A stretch of DNA of 64,000 nucleotides, taken from NCBI GenBank assembly GCA_002914845.1, contig JXTC01000284.1, forward strand, positions 196,279-260,278, written 5' to 3'. Origin of the DNA: Trema orientale (Eukaryota > Streptophyta > Magnoliopsida > Rosales > Cannabaceae). Shown here piece after piece: positions 24,699 to 37,200 of the stretch. The notes under the pieces are model-generated. The model searched no databases. It was not told where the DNA came from and saw nothing but the letters and a program-made list of their open reading frames with translations. The translations under genes were made by a program, and so were the position numbers. Position 1 is the first letter of the stretch. Every line of letters starts with the position of its first letter.

Positions 24699-27137
24699 TC
24701 AAGTGCATACAAAATCCGAGTAAAACCCTATGGTCCTCCTTTGGCAGTCCTGAATGCTGACCAGTTCCACATCAAAAACTTCAAATTGTTTTGAGCTAAA
24801 GAAGGTGGAAGGGCCTACCTGTTCGAAAAATGAGTTTCTTATCAAAACAAGCTAAATCAAGAAACAGTGCTCGACATAAACTACTTAGTGATCAGTAAAA
24901 CTCTTTTGTGGTGTTAGTTAAGAAAATGCAGTTAAAGTATCACCACCATTTTTGTAAGTAAGAACAGACAGCTCTTATAAGGAGATGCACACAGACGGCT
25001 CTTATAAGGAGATGCACTACCGAAGGGAATGACAACATTCGAAGAAGGCCTTAAAACAGTACAGAGATGGAACACAGAACCACAACATAGAAAATTGCCA
25101 ATTGACAGTGAAAAGAAAGGAAACAATAGATGCGAAACTGACCGGAGGTCCAAGTTCCGGAGGAATGATTATTCTTCTCTTACCCCCAGCTCTCATGTCT
25201 CGTATTCCTTCCTCAAATCCTGCACATGCACCACTTTTGTTAATCTCTTCTCCTATTATCTTGTGTTCCTTCAGAGGGAAAATTGGGGAAGGGCAGTAGT
25301 GGTCATGGCAAAGGAGATACTTCATAACATAACACATAAAGAGAGCATTACAACAGTTAAGAGTTATCGTCTCTTCACCTGGCACCAATGCATTAGTGCC
25401 CATGCGAATTCTGGCGGGAGCACCCTGTAAATACGTACTGTCGATTCGACGGCCTGACTCATTATAGCCAATGTAATGGAAGGTCACCTAGAAAGGACCT
25501 CAAACCATGAGTAGCTGATGATCATTAGGAAAATCTTTCAAAGATAAGAGTCAGACTTAATTCAAAGATTCCCAGCTCTGCAAATTTTTAGCCTAAAAAT
25601 TGTTCTTTTTCCCAAGTTCATGTACGTGTGTAACCATTATGTAATGTTACTGAAACGGAAAGTCAAATATATGACAAAGTTCAGGAAATGAAACACGAGC
25701 ATTCGGAAAAAAATGAAAGAAAAACCTGTTGACCAGCCTTTGGGCAATCACCTTTACCAACTTCAAAATCCCGGTATATTAGTCCTGAGTCACACTTGAT
25801 GTAATCATCTGTTGTTATTACCTTAACCTCGAAACCTGATACGTATGCTCAACATCAGTATTCAATTTGGAGAAAGAGCTAAGACAACATTACCAAACTT
25901 AAGAAAGCTAGTATTAGGAGATGATATGGACAAAAAATGTCTATAAAACAATAAACAAACCTTCTCTAATGAAATTGGGAAAGTCTTCCGGGGCATTATT
26001 TTCTCTCTGTCTCCGCTTGTTTTGTTCTAGTAATCTTCTTTCATCATATGGACTCTTACTCTTTGTCTTTCCAGAGGCAGATAAAGTTGGAAACAAGCCT
26101 GATGTAAACGAAATGAGAAGGATAAGCCTCCGCCTTAATTTCTCATCACAACGCAATATACGCCCATTCTGTGCTCTGTTATGCAAAACAAAGTTCCTGG
26201 TAAGCAACTAAGCATTTACTTTTTCTAAACTTCTTTCGGGGTTATCAAAATTTTGAAAAGGACTGGATGAAATCTTCCAACCAATTCAAGAAACTTACCT
26301 GTGATCTTTCGAGTTGTGACTCGAACAGCTACCTGTTGCATGGCTGCTGCTAGCAAAGTAATTTCCTAGAGTTGGAGAAGTTGAAAGAGTTCTACCTGCC
26401 GCTAAAGCTGGAAAAAGATTGATGAACGAAAGTATAACAAAATTATGGTAGACTTCGAATGTGAAGTAGGTTGAGAAATTGAGAGCATTCTTGGCAACAT
26501 TTATGTTTTTAAAAGTGAAATGAAAATCCTCACGATGTCGTTTGAGAATATTTTCGATTCTTCATTATCCATTTCACTTTCAAAAACGAAAGATGATAAA
26601 AACATAAATAATGCCAAGCAAGCCTTTAACCTTTTGAAAGTTTGAAGTATCTCTAAACAAAGCCCTTGAGTTACAACTTACAAGAATCCAGTAACTACAT
26701 TAATTTTCTTCGTTTTTCTAGCAAAAACATTATCAAATTTTAGAAGGAAGTGGATTTGACTCGGAATAATCTTTGGAAATATATAGAAGTTGCCATTAAC
26801 AAATATATGAATTTTTTCTTAAGCTACTTGCAATGGATTCATGTATGGTATTTTCTCATACTGTAAAAAGCTCAAAAAATCCATATAATGCTAAAGAAAA
26901 AAAAAATCTGGTTCTGAGGGACAGAAGAAAATAAGATACGAAATCAGCATTACCCATAGATTGAAATTAGAATATCGTAAAATTGAAGTCCGCAATTACC
27001 AACAACAATTCAATTTCAATACAATACAATACAATACAATACAACAATGGCTTAGGTGAATTTAAGTATAAGCTAGAAGACTTACTGGGAAAAGATGCCT
27101 TAGCTGTGGAACAAAGGGTTGAGGGAAGCATCATCAT
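24699..27137 (-). CDS. FKBP20-2: FKBP-type peptidyl-prolyl isomerase of the thylakoid lumen, FKBP20-2 (7 exons, 263 aa)
   Basis: Exons on the minus strand: 27137-27086, 26407-26299, 26175-25961, 25835-25726, 25487-25379, 25219-25143, 24818-24699; phases agree throughout (792 bp). The N-terminus is Ser/Ala-rich like a chloroplast transit peptide. KLRRRLILLISFTSGLFP then gives a twin-arginine plus hydrophobic lumenal signal. The FKBP domain covers about residues 145-248 (VTFHYIGYNESGRRIDSTY, RIRMGTNALVPGFEEG, RRIIIPPELGPP). The C-terminus carries two cysteines, Cys249 and Cys262, the redox-active pair described for Arabidopsis FKBP20-2, which is needed for photosystem II supercomplex accumulation. 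The last exon lies beyond a 324-bp intron. Three ATGs in a row open the frame; the first is used here. Identity is confident; the lumenal site is inferred from the signal and the family. Confidence 0.93.
26484..26624. mobile_element. small foldback MITE in FKBP20-2 intron 1
   Basis: About 140 bp whose ends are inverted copies (AGCATTCTTGGCAACATTTA on the left; GGCTTGCTTGGCATTATTTA in reverse on the right, both continuing TGTTTTTA), about 22 of 28 matching. The whole piece could fold on itself. No coding sequence; superfamily unclear. Confidence 0.5.
27017..27044 (+). repeat. (ACAAT)n microsatellite in FKBP20-2 intron 1
   Basis: Five near-perfect copies of a 5-bp unit, 42 bp from the end of the first coding exon and therefore within the first part of the intron. 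Confidence 0.85.
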
Positions 27138-29274
27138 GGATTCGAGGGGAGTTAAGATTCCACCATTTACGTTTCTTAACCGAATTTGAGAGACCCAAAA
27201 CCAACTTTACCCGTTTTCTATTGTCAGTGAGCTTATCTTTTCAGTTTTCACTGGAAATTATAAAATTACCAAATGACTCCCTGTTGTTTTTTGTAACATC
27301 ATTTATGTGCCGTAAGTTTTGTAAATATTTAACTATCATCCCTGAGAGCTGAGAGGATAAGCACAATACTTTCGCTTTATTTATTTTTTTTTTTTTTTCC
27401 GTTGAAATTATTCCTGTTGTAACTTTGTAAGTTGTTTCTTTGAAAAATATTCTTTTTTTGGACTAAAATACTCTCACTGTGTTTTTTTTTAAATAAAAAA
27501 AAATTATTAGGTCCGTTTATCATGTATTACCGAATAAAATAATTTTTCAATTAGTTTCGTGAGGTAGTAGTGCGAAAATAATAAAAATGATACAAGATAT
27601 TTTTATTTGGTTCAATTATCTCCCGATAACTTACGTCCAAGGGACCACGTCCATAAAATAAACAATATTAGTAAAGTTTGAATGAATACAAACATCAATT
27701 TGACTTATATAATAAAAAGACTCCCTCTTTTGATTATCATAACATGGATGTATTACATCACTAACGTGTCTAGTGAGCACCACTCGTCTTAAGTTAACTT
27801 CATTCTTCTGAAATCCCTCCAGATACTTGAATTTGACCTTCTCCTGGAAACAATAAGCACCTCTCCCGAAGTACTATTACTCAAATGACTAGGACACCTC
27901 CTAAGTCTAAAATATGGGTAAAAGAAAAATCTTTCTTTTACAACCGAAAATATAATAAGTGGTCTTTACCTAAAATTACTTTTGAGTGGCCTTTAAATAG
28001 AGAGAGAGCAAGCTTTCACATTAGAGTTCTGCAAAACAATATTTAAGAGAATTTAATGTTGATTAGAAAATTTACAAAATCAACCAAGTTCATTACCAAA
28101 TTTAGAAAACTGATCTGGAAATTAATTACTGATTCTGTCTACGTGTTGCAACATGATCTATCAACACATTCATGTTAGAACAGAAAAAGAAACTTCTAAA
28201 TTTTTTTTTCTGAAACAAAACAGTCAGTTACTCAAATTTTTTGAAAGCTTAAAGCACGAATTAAAATAACTTTAAATATTAAGAATCATCACAAATGAGT
28301 TAAGGAAACTTTCATAAAAAATATTATCATAAAATATTCATTAAAGGAATTTCCTTAATAAAATATAGACAGATACTTAAAACTAATTTTGGTAAGAGTT
28401 ACTTACTCATTCTTACACAATTGAATCCGTCTATAACTTAATATAATCAGATATTTATGATTGACAATTACACAAGTGGTGACCTAAAAGTATATAAAAG
28501 GCAAATATTGAAAAACTTAATCTGATCAAATATTTAGTCGCATATTGTAATATAACTAAGTAAACCAGTTATGTTGCAATATGTAGGTTGCCAACAGATT
28601 TTGTTCTTTCAAAAACGTTGAAATAACATGAGACCATTACGGACATTTTGACCTTTTAAGTTTATTTTTCTATTTTAGAATACTTTAGAGAACTATTGAA
28701 GGGGGGAAAACTTTGAAAGTGGGTATTTTTAAACTAGAGGTATCACTGCTCATTACTTATTAGGAATATTTAATAGAAGAGTAAAGACTGGGACACTGCA
28801 AATTTACAGAAAAAATTTACACCAATAATATGCCATCTATTTCAACTATTATTTTATAAAATTAGGTCACCATTTAAAGTTTGATCGTTGAAATTAATGC
28901 CAAATCATGTGATATAAGATTTTGTTGTAAATTTTTTGTGCTTCTAGCATTACTATAATGGTATATTTACTAAAGAGTAATAGGAGTCGCATATGGAGTA
29001 ATGAATCATATTCACATGTTTATTAAAATATATGAAAAAGGAAAATGTGTGGGTCCCACACAAAATTAGGAGAAAAAAATGAAAATGCTTCCCCATCAAC
29101 ACCCTAGGGGATGTGATTACTGTAAATACTCTTTTCTTTTTTTTTTTCTTTTTTTTAATTATCAAAATTATAAAATACAGTTTTACCTCTAAAAATCAAT
29201 CTAGATACTTAAAAACACTCTTTCTCTTTTTCTTTTTTTTTTTTAATAAGCTAAATAGGAAATTTAAAAATAAC
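27138..29274. other. intergenic DNA, no gene seen
   Basis: Contains the FKBP20-2 leader and promoter at its left end. AT-rich with many homopolymer runs. At 28790-28955 the ends AAAAAATTTACACCAA and, in reverse, AAAAAATTTACAACAA hint at a short decayed MITE, too weak to call separately. Confidence 0.5.
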
Positions 29275-29629
29275 TCAAATATTTTCAAATTACAAAACAA
29301 ACCACCAACACTGAAAAAACTAATCTTTACACATGTATCGGCCGCTTCATTCGACAAAAGATAAACATCGTTATTTATTAACAAAGAGTTTGAATAACTA
29401 GTAATATTGCTAGATATACTATTAGAGGAGTTTAGTAGTTCACCATACTAATAAGAATGTTGAAATCAATTTCTACTATATGGATAATGAATCCCAAAGA
29501 CACCAAAAAATTTAGATCTTCATCATCTCGAAGCATAACACCAACTTTGATAGAATCTATCTTTATAAACCGTGCAACACCTACATTGAATCTTTTCCAA
29601 ATTTGGATCACAGAAGATTTATATCTAAA
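29275..29629 (-). repeat. LINE-like relic, tandem copy 1 (355 bp)
   Basis: The sequence is repeated at 29661-30015 with about 11 differences (97% identity). Read on the minus strand it contains NEAADTCAK and VGVMLRDDED, which resemble the conserved NxxAxxLA-like tail and GxxxRD core of the RNase H domain found at the end of plant LINEs. The order of the pieces is plausible but the resemblance is weak. Confidence 0.45.
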
Positions 29630-29660
29630 TAAACCAGTTGCTATAATATGAGCAATACAA

Positions 29661-30015
29661 TCAAATATTTTCAAATTACAAAACAAACCACCAACACTGA
29701 AAAAACTAATCTTTGCACATGTATCGGCCGCTTCATTCGACAAAAGATAAACGTCATTATTTATTAACAAAGAGTTTGAATAACTAGTAGTATTGCTAGA
29801 TATACTATTAGAGGAGTTCAGTAGTTCACCATACTAATAACAATGTTGAAATCAATTTCTACTATATGGATAATGAATCCCAAAGACACCAAAAAATTTA
29901 GATCTTCATCATCTCGAAGCATAACACCAACTTTGATAGAATCTATCTTTGTAAACCGTGCAATGCCTACATTGAATCTTTTTCAAATTTGGATCACAGA
30001 AGATTTATATCTAAA
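29661..30015 (-). repeat. LINE-like relic, tandem copy 2 (355 bp)
   Basis: Direct repeat of 29275-29629 at an offset of 386 bp. The high identity says the duplication is much younger than the decay of the coding sequence. Confidence 0.6.
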
Positions 30016-31129
30016 AGAAAAACACAAAAAGACAAAAGAAAAATAAAAAAATTAAATTAATGAAACTTACACAAATCTTGAATCTAGCATGACAATCTTG
30101 AATCTATAAGAAGAAATTAGCGCATCAAAAACCTTGAATAACTCTGCAAGATTGAAAACTCTGTGCACAAACGTACACGTTAGGCTTAGATCTTCCTCAA
30201 CCTCCTCCTAATCTTTCAAGACGGCTATCAATAGGGCAAGCATGTCTAAGTTGTACAGATAGATGAAAGGACATAGCCTACAGTCATTTTTATATAGAGG
30301 TATCACCCATTAAGAAACCCTAAAGGGCCTACACTAACTCATTATATCACTAATTAGCCTAAAGCTAAAGAGGTCCACCAAGCCCAATTCTTAATCACAA
30401 TTACAAACTGGGCCTTCAAGCATTAGTTAAGCTATAGTCCAATCCATTTTGACAAAAAAAAAAAGTCGAATTAATGACTGCACAAATAGAAATTCTAACT
30501 TTTTTCTCCTTGTGCAATATTAATTGGTAGTTTTAAGTTTTGAAAAATAACTTTAGAAAATAACATCTGATTGTACAAATGAAACAAAAATTTTGTGGCC
30601 ACTTAAAAAAAATAGGTAGCTTAACTTAAAATACCTCTTAAACATGATCTATCCAACATAACTACTAGTATCAAATCATAGTCGTCATTATGTTATTATT
30701 CACATAGATTCGTACTACAGTCATAATCCCAGAAACTATGTTGACATAATCACTATGATATGAACGTGCTGTATAGACAATAACACTAACATGAAAGCAA
30801 AACCGGATGCTCCCACAAGTGATCAATGTGCTTAGCCTATTTCGGTCTTTTAAACATCACTTAATATAGAAAATGAAACTGTATTTCCTAACAGAAATAT
30901 AAGCACAACAGCTCAAAATACATAGTGACGTCACAACTTTATAAACTCATTTGCCAATAAAATAAACGCGCGCATAATCCATGGCATAATAACAACTGTA
31001 GTAATAATAGTAATTGCAACATGGATCCATAAATAAAACTTACACATATTTATAATCTAGCAGGATAAATCCACATAGGATTAAATCTATGGGAACAAGA
31101 TCTTCATACAAATAAAAAGAATATGAAAA
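30016..31129. other. intergenic DNA, no gene seen
   Basis: Moderately AT-rich. A short, less AT-rich patch at 30130-30450 contains no open frame with family resemblance. Confidence 0.5.
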
Positions 31130-31645
31130 AGGTTAATTACACTTTTACATCTTGTATTTTGACTATTTATTCTTTTTATATATTGTATTTTGATTATTAT
31201 TAACAGTGACATTCAAATATAAAACCACTAATAAAATTATACCCTCTCTGAGTCAAACACTAATTTTGATCATTTAGTTTACCAAAATACCCTTTCAAAC
31301 TTTGAACCTCTATATTTAAAAAAAAATCCAAATTTAAAGCTTATTTAAAATTAATAATAAAGCTAAATACTAAAAAAAAAATTATAGGTTTTTGTATTTT
31401 TTTTATAATAAACTTGTTAATATTTGTTGTTTAATTATTATTTTTGTTTAGTTTTAAATTTAGATTATTTTTAAATATATATCTTTTAACTTTGAAATGG
31501 GCATTTTGGTAAACTCAATGATCAAAATTGGTGTATGACTTATAGATGGTATAAATTTGTTATAACTTTTGAATTTAAATGTCAACATTGATAATAACCA
31601 AAACGCAAGATATAAATTGAACAAACAGTAAAAATGCAATGTATA
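31130..31645. mobile_element. foldback element, Mutator-MITE-like
   Basis: Ends GGTTAATTACACTTTTACAT and, in reverse from the right, ATATACATTGCATTTTTACT begin inverted repeats that stay alignable for about 100 bp (both run through TTTTGRTTATTAT, then TGACATT, then TTATACC). GGTTAATT-type ends resemble plant Mutator-like MITEs. A target duplication was not resolved. It directly abuts the next element. Confidence 0.5.
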
Positions 31646-31654
31646 TTCTATTTA

Positions 31655-32186
31655 GAGATAATCCCATAAACATCCGCTCTCTTTTAGCTAAATACCTCGT
31701 TTAACCCTCTATTCTCATAAAGCCCAACAGTATCCCTTATATTTTTCAAAATAGGAAAATAGTACACCCTGGTACTTTTTTCGTCAAACTTAAAATGTGA
31801 AATATCTAAAATGCCCTTGCATGTGTTTCAAAAATTATTTACTAAACACTCCCATTATCTAATTAATTTTTTTATTTAGAAAAATAATAAGAATATCCCA
31901 TTATTTTTCTTGATTATAGAAAAATGTTGATAACATTATTTTTCAATAAATTTTTAGATTATTATTTTTTAAAAAAATCAAATATGTATTGTTTGGATAT
32001 CAATATTTTAAGAGTATTAATGTCATTTAAAAAAGAATTTAGCCAAAAATTTGACCAAAAAGAGAACAAGGGTATAGTTTTTTCCTATTTTAAAAAATAT
32101 AGGGGATATTTTTGGGTTTTATAACAATGGATTATTATAACGTAGTATTTAGCTAAAATAAAGAGGGTGTTTTTGAGATTATCCCT
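31655..32186. mobile_element. Mutator-like MITE with perfect 9-bp target duplication
   Basis: 532 bp bounded by TTCTATTTA at 31646-31654 and 32187-32195. Inverted ends GAGATAATCCCATAAACATC / GGGATAATCTCAAAAACACC stay alignable for about 100 bp (TTTTAGCTAAATAC is perfect in both). A perfect 9-bp duplication and long inverted ends are the Mutator signature. The intact duplication suggests a fairly young insertion. Confidence 0.85.
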
Positions 32187-32195
32187 TCTATTTAA

Positions 32196-33031
32196 GATAT
32201 TAAAAGTAATGGCCGAGTATTGTCGAGAAATACAACCTTACAAAAATTAAAAACATGAACTTTTTTGCAACTGTGTATTATAAAAGAGACTCTTTTGCCA
32301 ACTCATCATTTAGTTACGGAGAAATTACATGAAATAGACCTTTTGAAGGTGAGTTTTGACAATAAGCATATTTTTTAAAATTCTTTGCAAAATAATCTTT
32401 TTGCATGTCGAGCATAGTGTTGAGCATTATCGAGTGTGGAGTTGAGTGTGATCGAGCATTATCAAAAAAATGTAAAAAAATTAAAAACATATATTTTTTT
32501 TGTAAATGTGTGTTACAAAGAGGCTCTTTTGCCATACTTAGTAATATGGCTATATGGACCAAAAAGTTAATTTATTAAAGATTAATTCTGTAATTAAAAA
32601 AATAAATGTGAAAAAATTAGACAGAGAGATGGGACTTGATTCGCCCAAATCTAGTGACTTAAAATGTAAACCCAATTTATCCTCCATAAAACTTAAATTA
32701 AAAAAAAAAAAAAAAGCAACAAACGAATATGAAACTGAAAAATAGACCAAACAAGATGTATTGGTTATTTAAGTAGCCAAACATAGATACAAAGTATCTG
32801 ATATTTATGGATAATAAATTTGTGTTGCCATTAAGTACTTTTAAGAGGTTGTGCTAATCAAAGGGAAATTTTGGAAAAAAAAAAAACCAAGTTCAAGTGT
32901 TTGGAATTTAATTTCTTGAAGTAAATAATATTTCGTGAAAGAAGTCAAGTTTGTTTGTTTTATTTATTTATTTTTCGCCGGAGGAAAGATGATAACTGCA
33001 AAAAAAAGAAAAAAAAAAAAAAGAGAAAATG
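32196..33031. other. intergenic DNA with a diverged direct repeat
   Basis: A block ending GAGACTCTTTTGCCAACT near 32300 is echoed by GAGGCTCTTTTGCCATAC near 32535, each preceded by an AAAAATTAAAAACAT stretch. No gene seen. The right end is A-rich. Confidence 0.5.
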
Positions 33032-36000
33032 TGGTATATGTCTACTTTTTTAAACTTTGTTAAGTATATGTCCAAGATTTTAATTTTATAGCTGTATGTG
33101 TAACTTTAAAAAAGCCCACAACTGATATGTTTTTGTTTTACTATTTTTTCCTTAATTGAATGTTTAGTTTTTCCTTTTTTTTTCCCCTTTCCCGATTTTC
33201 TTTCTCGTTCTCTCTCTTTTTTTCTTTTTTTTTCGTTCTTCTGTCTCTCTAACCTTACTCCTTCCACCATTAATCTTGCTCACTCTTCTTCTCAAATCTC
33301 TATTATTTTCTTCGAATCTCCGGCGTAGATCACCATTATTTCCGGTATTTCTCTCTCTCCGACGTCGTTTGGTTCATCATCGTCTTCTCCAGCGTGGTTT
33401 GTTCGTCTTCTCCGGTGTTCTTCTCGGATCTCTGGCATTTTTGGCTATTTTTCTATTTGCATTGATCGAATTGTTCTAGAGTTTGATCTTATACAAGTAT
33501 ATTTTTGTTTCTTGATCTTGAGTTAATTTTATTGTGTATTGGTTTTGGGGGATTTTTATTTTAATTTATAATTCGTATTATAATTAACGTTAATTCAAGC
33601 ATAATTTTATTTTTTCTATTAGGTATGAGTAACTTTTTGTATATTACTGTATGTCTTGAATTTTTTTTGGTAATCGGTAATGGTTCATTAGTTTTTAGTC
33701 ATAGTACATATGATATTTGTAGTGGTATATGTGATTTTTTTGGTGGCATATTGTATTACTGATCACTAATTTTTTTGTGGTAATAGTTCATCATTTATTT
33801 ATCGTGGTACATATGATTTGTTTAGTGGTATATACGATTTTTGATATGGTATATGAGTTTACTATTCTCTAGTTATTGATTTATTGTTCTCTTGTTTGAT
33901 TCATATATTCTTGGTCTTGGTATAGTTTCTTTTTTTTTTTTGTAGTGGCATGTGTTTTGCGGTTATTATTGATGAAATATTAATTATTTTGCTATTATTG
34001 ATTAAGAGTTTGAATCCAAGTATGTTGTTTTTATGTTCTGTTTTTTTGTGGTACATAATTTTTTGTGCTTGGTATATTGATTTTATAACTTGGTATATGT
34101 GTGTATCTCCTGAACTAGTAGATGCGATATTTTTTTTATTAATATTCATTTCTTGGGTTCTTCGTACAAGTTCATATACTGATTATGAAGTTGATGAAGA
34201 TGAGAATTTTAAATACCTTTTTATGGCGTTTGGAGCTTCCATTAAAGGGTGGCGTTATTGTAGGCTTGTGATATCAGTTGATGAGATATAGATATTATTA
34301 CTTTTTTTGTATTGAGTTTATAGTTTCTTTTATTTTGAAATGAAGAATTTTTTTTTTTTCATTTTTAAGTACATGAATTTTTTTGTCTTGGTATATATGG
34401 TTATATAGCATATTTATTACTTTAGATATTTGATATTGTTATCTTGTTTCTAAGTTTTTACACTTTCAGGTACATGAATTTTTGGTCTTAGGATATGAAA
34501 ATTTTATCATGGTATATGAGGCCATATACTAGATTCATCACTTGCTATATTACTGAATTTGTTTTTTGTTGGTAGAACGAAAAAATTATCATTGTATATA
34601 ATATATATATATATATACCAAATTATGTATAAACATATATATTGTTGTCAAGATCTTATGAAGCAGTGAAAAAAGAAAGTATTATTGACAATTTTTTTAG
34701 TTGAGTCATTGTATATATAAACATATATACGGTGTTCAAAATAACAAATTTATGTACCATTTCTTAGTTGAATTATGGTATTTGAGCATAGTGTCCTGTT
34801 TCACAGATCTTGTCAGAGTATTAGAAGTTATATCCTTATTTCATATTAGTATGAACCATGAAAAAAATCTTATATACCTAATACAAAAGATTATATACCA
34901 TAAAGAGAGAATTTTTGTCAATACACATTATCATTCGTGAACAGTTTTAGCCTTTTTTAAATTATTGAAGTATACTCGCAACGTGAATATGTAGAAGCAA
35001 GTAAATAATAGTTTATATTTATATGAACTTACATTATATAAAACATATGAACCAACGAGAAAATTATTTAATATTCAATATATTCACAATTAAAAATATT
35101 CAATACAATAATAATTATTAAACCAAAAAACTAAAATATCATATTGTTTTTCTTAAACCAAAACTAGACCATATGTTCCGTATCACTTTCACTTTTATGT
35201 TTCTGTATCACTTGTGTATCCTGTCATCATCTTGTTATCGGCCCAATGATAAAGTTCTACGGCCATCTTCTACCGATAGAATACCATTTTCTCTTGTGTT
35301 ACTTCATTTTTGGCGACATTCATCATCAATACCTCCGTTCTTTTAATTACAAACATTCCGCAATCGGCCCTGCTTTCATGAGAGAAATTGTCAGAATTTA
35401 CAAGTCATATACCATGCATTAAAAATCATATACTACGTTCAAATTAGCATATACCACACTGAGGTGTCAAAGTAAGTTCATAAGTCATATACCAAATATT
35501 AAAATTCATGTACTATAGCCAATTTTATATATATCAATATTGATTTTATAGAGTTATCTTACACATTTTGTTGTATTTCAATATCCTCTATAAGTTCAAG
35601 GCGAAGTCTTCTTGGTTAATCTGTTTTCTCTCCTCAAAAAAGGTTGTGGATTTCAAGAGGTTTGGTATTATTATTGTGTAAACAACAAGTACTACAAGAG
35701 GTTTGATCACTTAGTTTTTGGTATAATGTACTCCATTTTAATTGGAATTCTGCAAATATATGAACCAAATACACAAGATTATGAATAAAACACATAAACT
35801 TATTAACTAAACACAAATTAAACAGATACTTAAAAATTCATGAACCAACGTGAAAATTTCATGTACTACTGAAAAAATTATGAACGACTATGAAAAATTT
35901 ATGAATCAAATAGAATTGGATATTACGTGAACTTGCCTTTTAAATTGACAACTATGAACCACACACATTATATAGTTAAAACAAATATTGTACGGAAATC

Positions 36001-37200
36001 AGTTCACAGTACCAAGCATTGAAAAAATAATGAACCTAAAATCAATAGAATATAATTTATGAACTCATCTTATTATTTATGAACGACAAAGAAAAATTCA
36101 TGAACCACTATGAAAAATTCATGAACCAAACAGAATTGGATATTACCTGAATGTGTGCACTCAACTTACAAATGTGTGCATTTGAGGAATGTGTGCAATT
36201 GAGAAAAACAGAAATATATATATACCAAATACCTATAAACCATATATTTATAAACCAACAAATTAAATGAGGAAACACAAATTATGATTTAACCTACCTT
36301 AGAATAGCAAAAACAATAACTTGCAATGACAGGAAGATCACATCAAGCAAGCGTTAAAATGCAACAAAAGAAGAGAAAAATTTACCATAAAAAGAGTTAA
36401 AAGAAAACCAAAAGATTCGTGAAATAACATTTATTATTATCTACAGGTCATATTGGAAGATAAATTTTGATTTGTTTTTAATATAAACTAGTAGCACATT
36501 ACTTCATCAAACAACCATTCATATGTCTAATAATATGCAAGAGATATTTAGAATGTGATATACCAAGATACAAATATAATATACCCTGCTTAAAAAATCA
36601 TGTACCGTATATAAAAAACTATGAACCAAATTTTATCTAATTCAGATTAGATCAAACAATATCAAAATCCTTATTTTTTCATCATAATCATGAACTAAAA
36701 TGGCAATTCATCAACCAAATATCAGAACCCCTAGAATAGGATATATCAAGATAAAAATATAATATATCTGCTAAAAAAATCATGTACCACAACTTGAGAA
36801 AGATAAACTTGTTGCAGGACCTTCAATCATCAATGGCATTCCTTCGATCTTCATTGAGATCAGAGAATCTTTGATCTTCGTTGAGATTCAGCGTGTTTTT
36901 GGTCTTCATTGAAATCTAATGGATGTTCGATCTTTGTCGAGATCAGCAAATCTTCGACCATCGTCAAGATCTAGCGGGAGCTATAGAAGTAAAGCTCTCA
37001 TTCATGACTGTGATCTGCACTGTGAAGGAGAGAGTGACAGAACGCGTGAGGAAAAAAAATGACGATGAAGATGAGTTTTGAGTTTTAAGGGGTATTATTG
37101 GTACTAAATTTTCAACGGGCCTTTTGTTGGATATATATCTATAAGATTTGGGCTGTGGCTGTGAACTAAAATGAGTCCCAAATTTTTGGTTATATATCTA
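33032..37200. mobile_element. unclassified element-like region with mirror-oriented 8-mer arrays
   Basis: The 8-mer TGGTWYAT occurs about 12 times on the plus strand between 33032 and 34517. Examples: 33032, 33370, 33681, 33723, 33805, 33826, 33847, 34049, 34070, 34091, 34389, 34510. Its reverse complement ATRWACCA occurs about 16 times between 34613 and 36789. Examples: 34893, 35047, 35407, 35449, 35487, 35840, 36100, 36121, 36621, 36782. I saw no exact copy in the opposite orientation within either arm. Both outer flanks carry GC-richer, pyrimidine-rich or GATC-rich blocks (33230-33480; 36830-37060). No transposase or other coding sequence was recognised. Boundaries are approximate and end repeats are too decayed to prove. 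It could be a non-autonomous Mutator/VANDAL-like element. Confidence 0.4.
36843..36972 (+). repeat. five-copy 27-28 bp tandem repeat with internal dyad
   Basis: Units start at 36843, 36871, 36899, 36926 and 36953, and follow the pattern TTCGATCTTCRTTGAGATCAG. Each unit contains GATCT...AGATC, so it is itself an inverted repeat. It lies near the right end of the motif-array region. Confidence 0.8.

Noticed and set aside
33276-33479. 67-codon open frame near the left edge of the motif region
   Set aside because: It arises from a CT-rich block with CGTCTTCTCC repeats; low complexity, no conserved domain.
36843-36972. Regular 27-28 bp repeats as a CRISPR-like array
   Set aside because: There are no unique spacers; the units themselves are continuous, and this is plant nuclear DNA.
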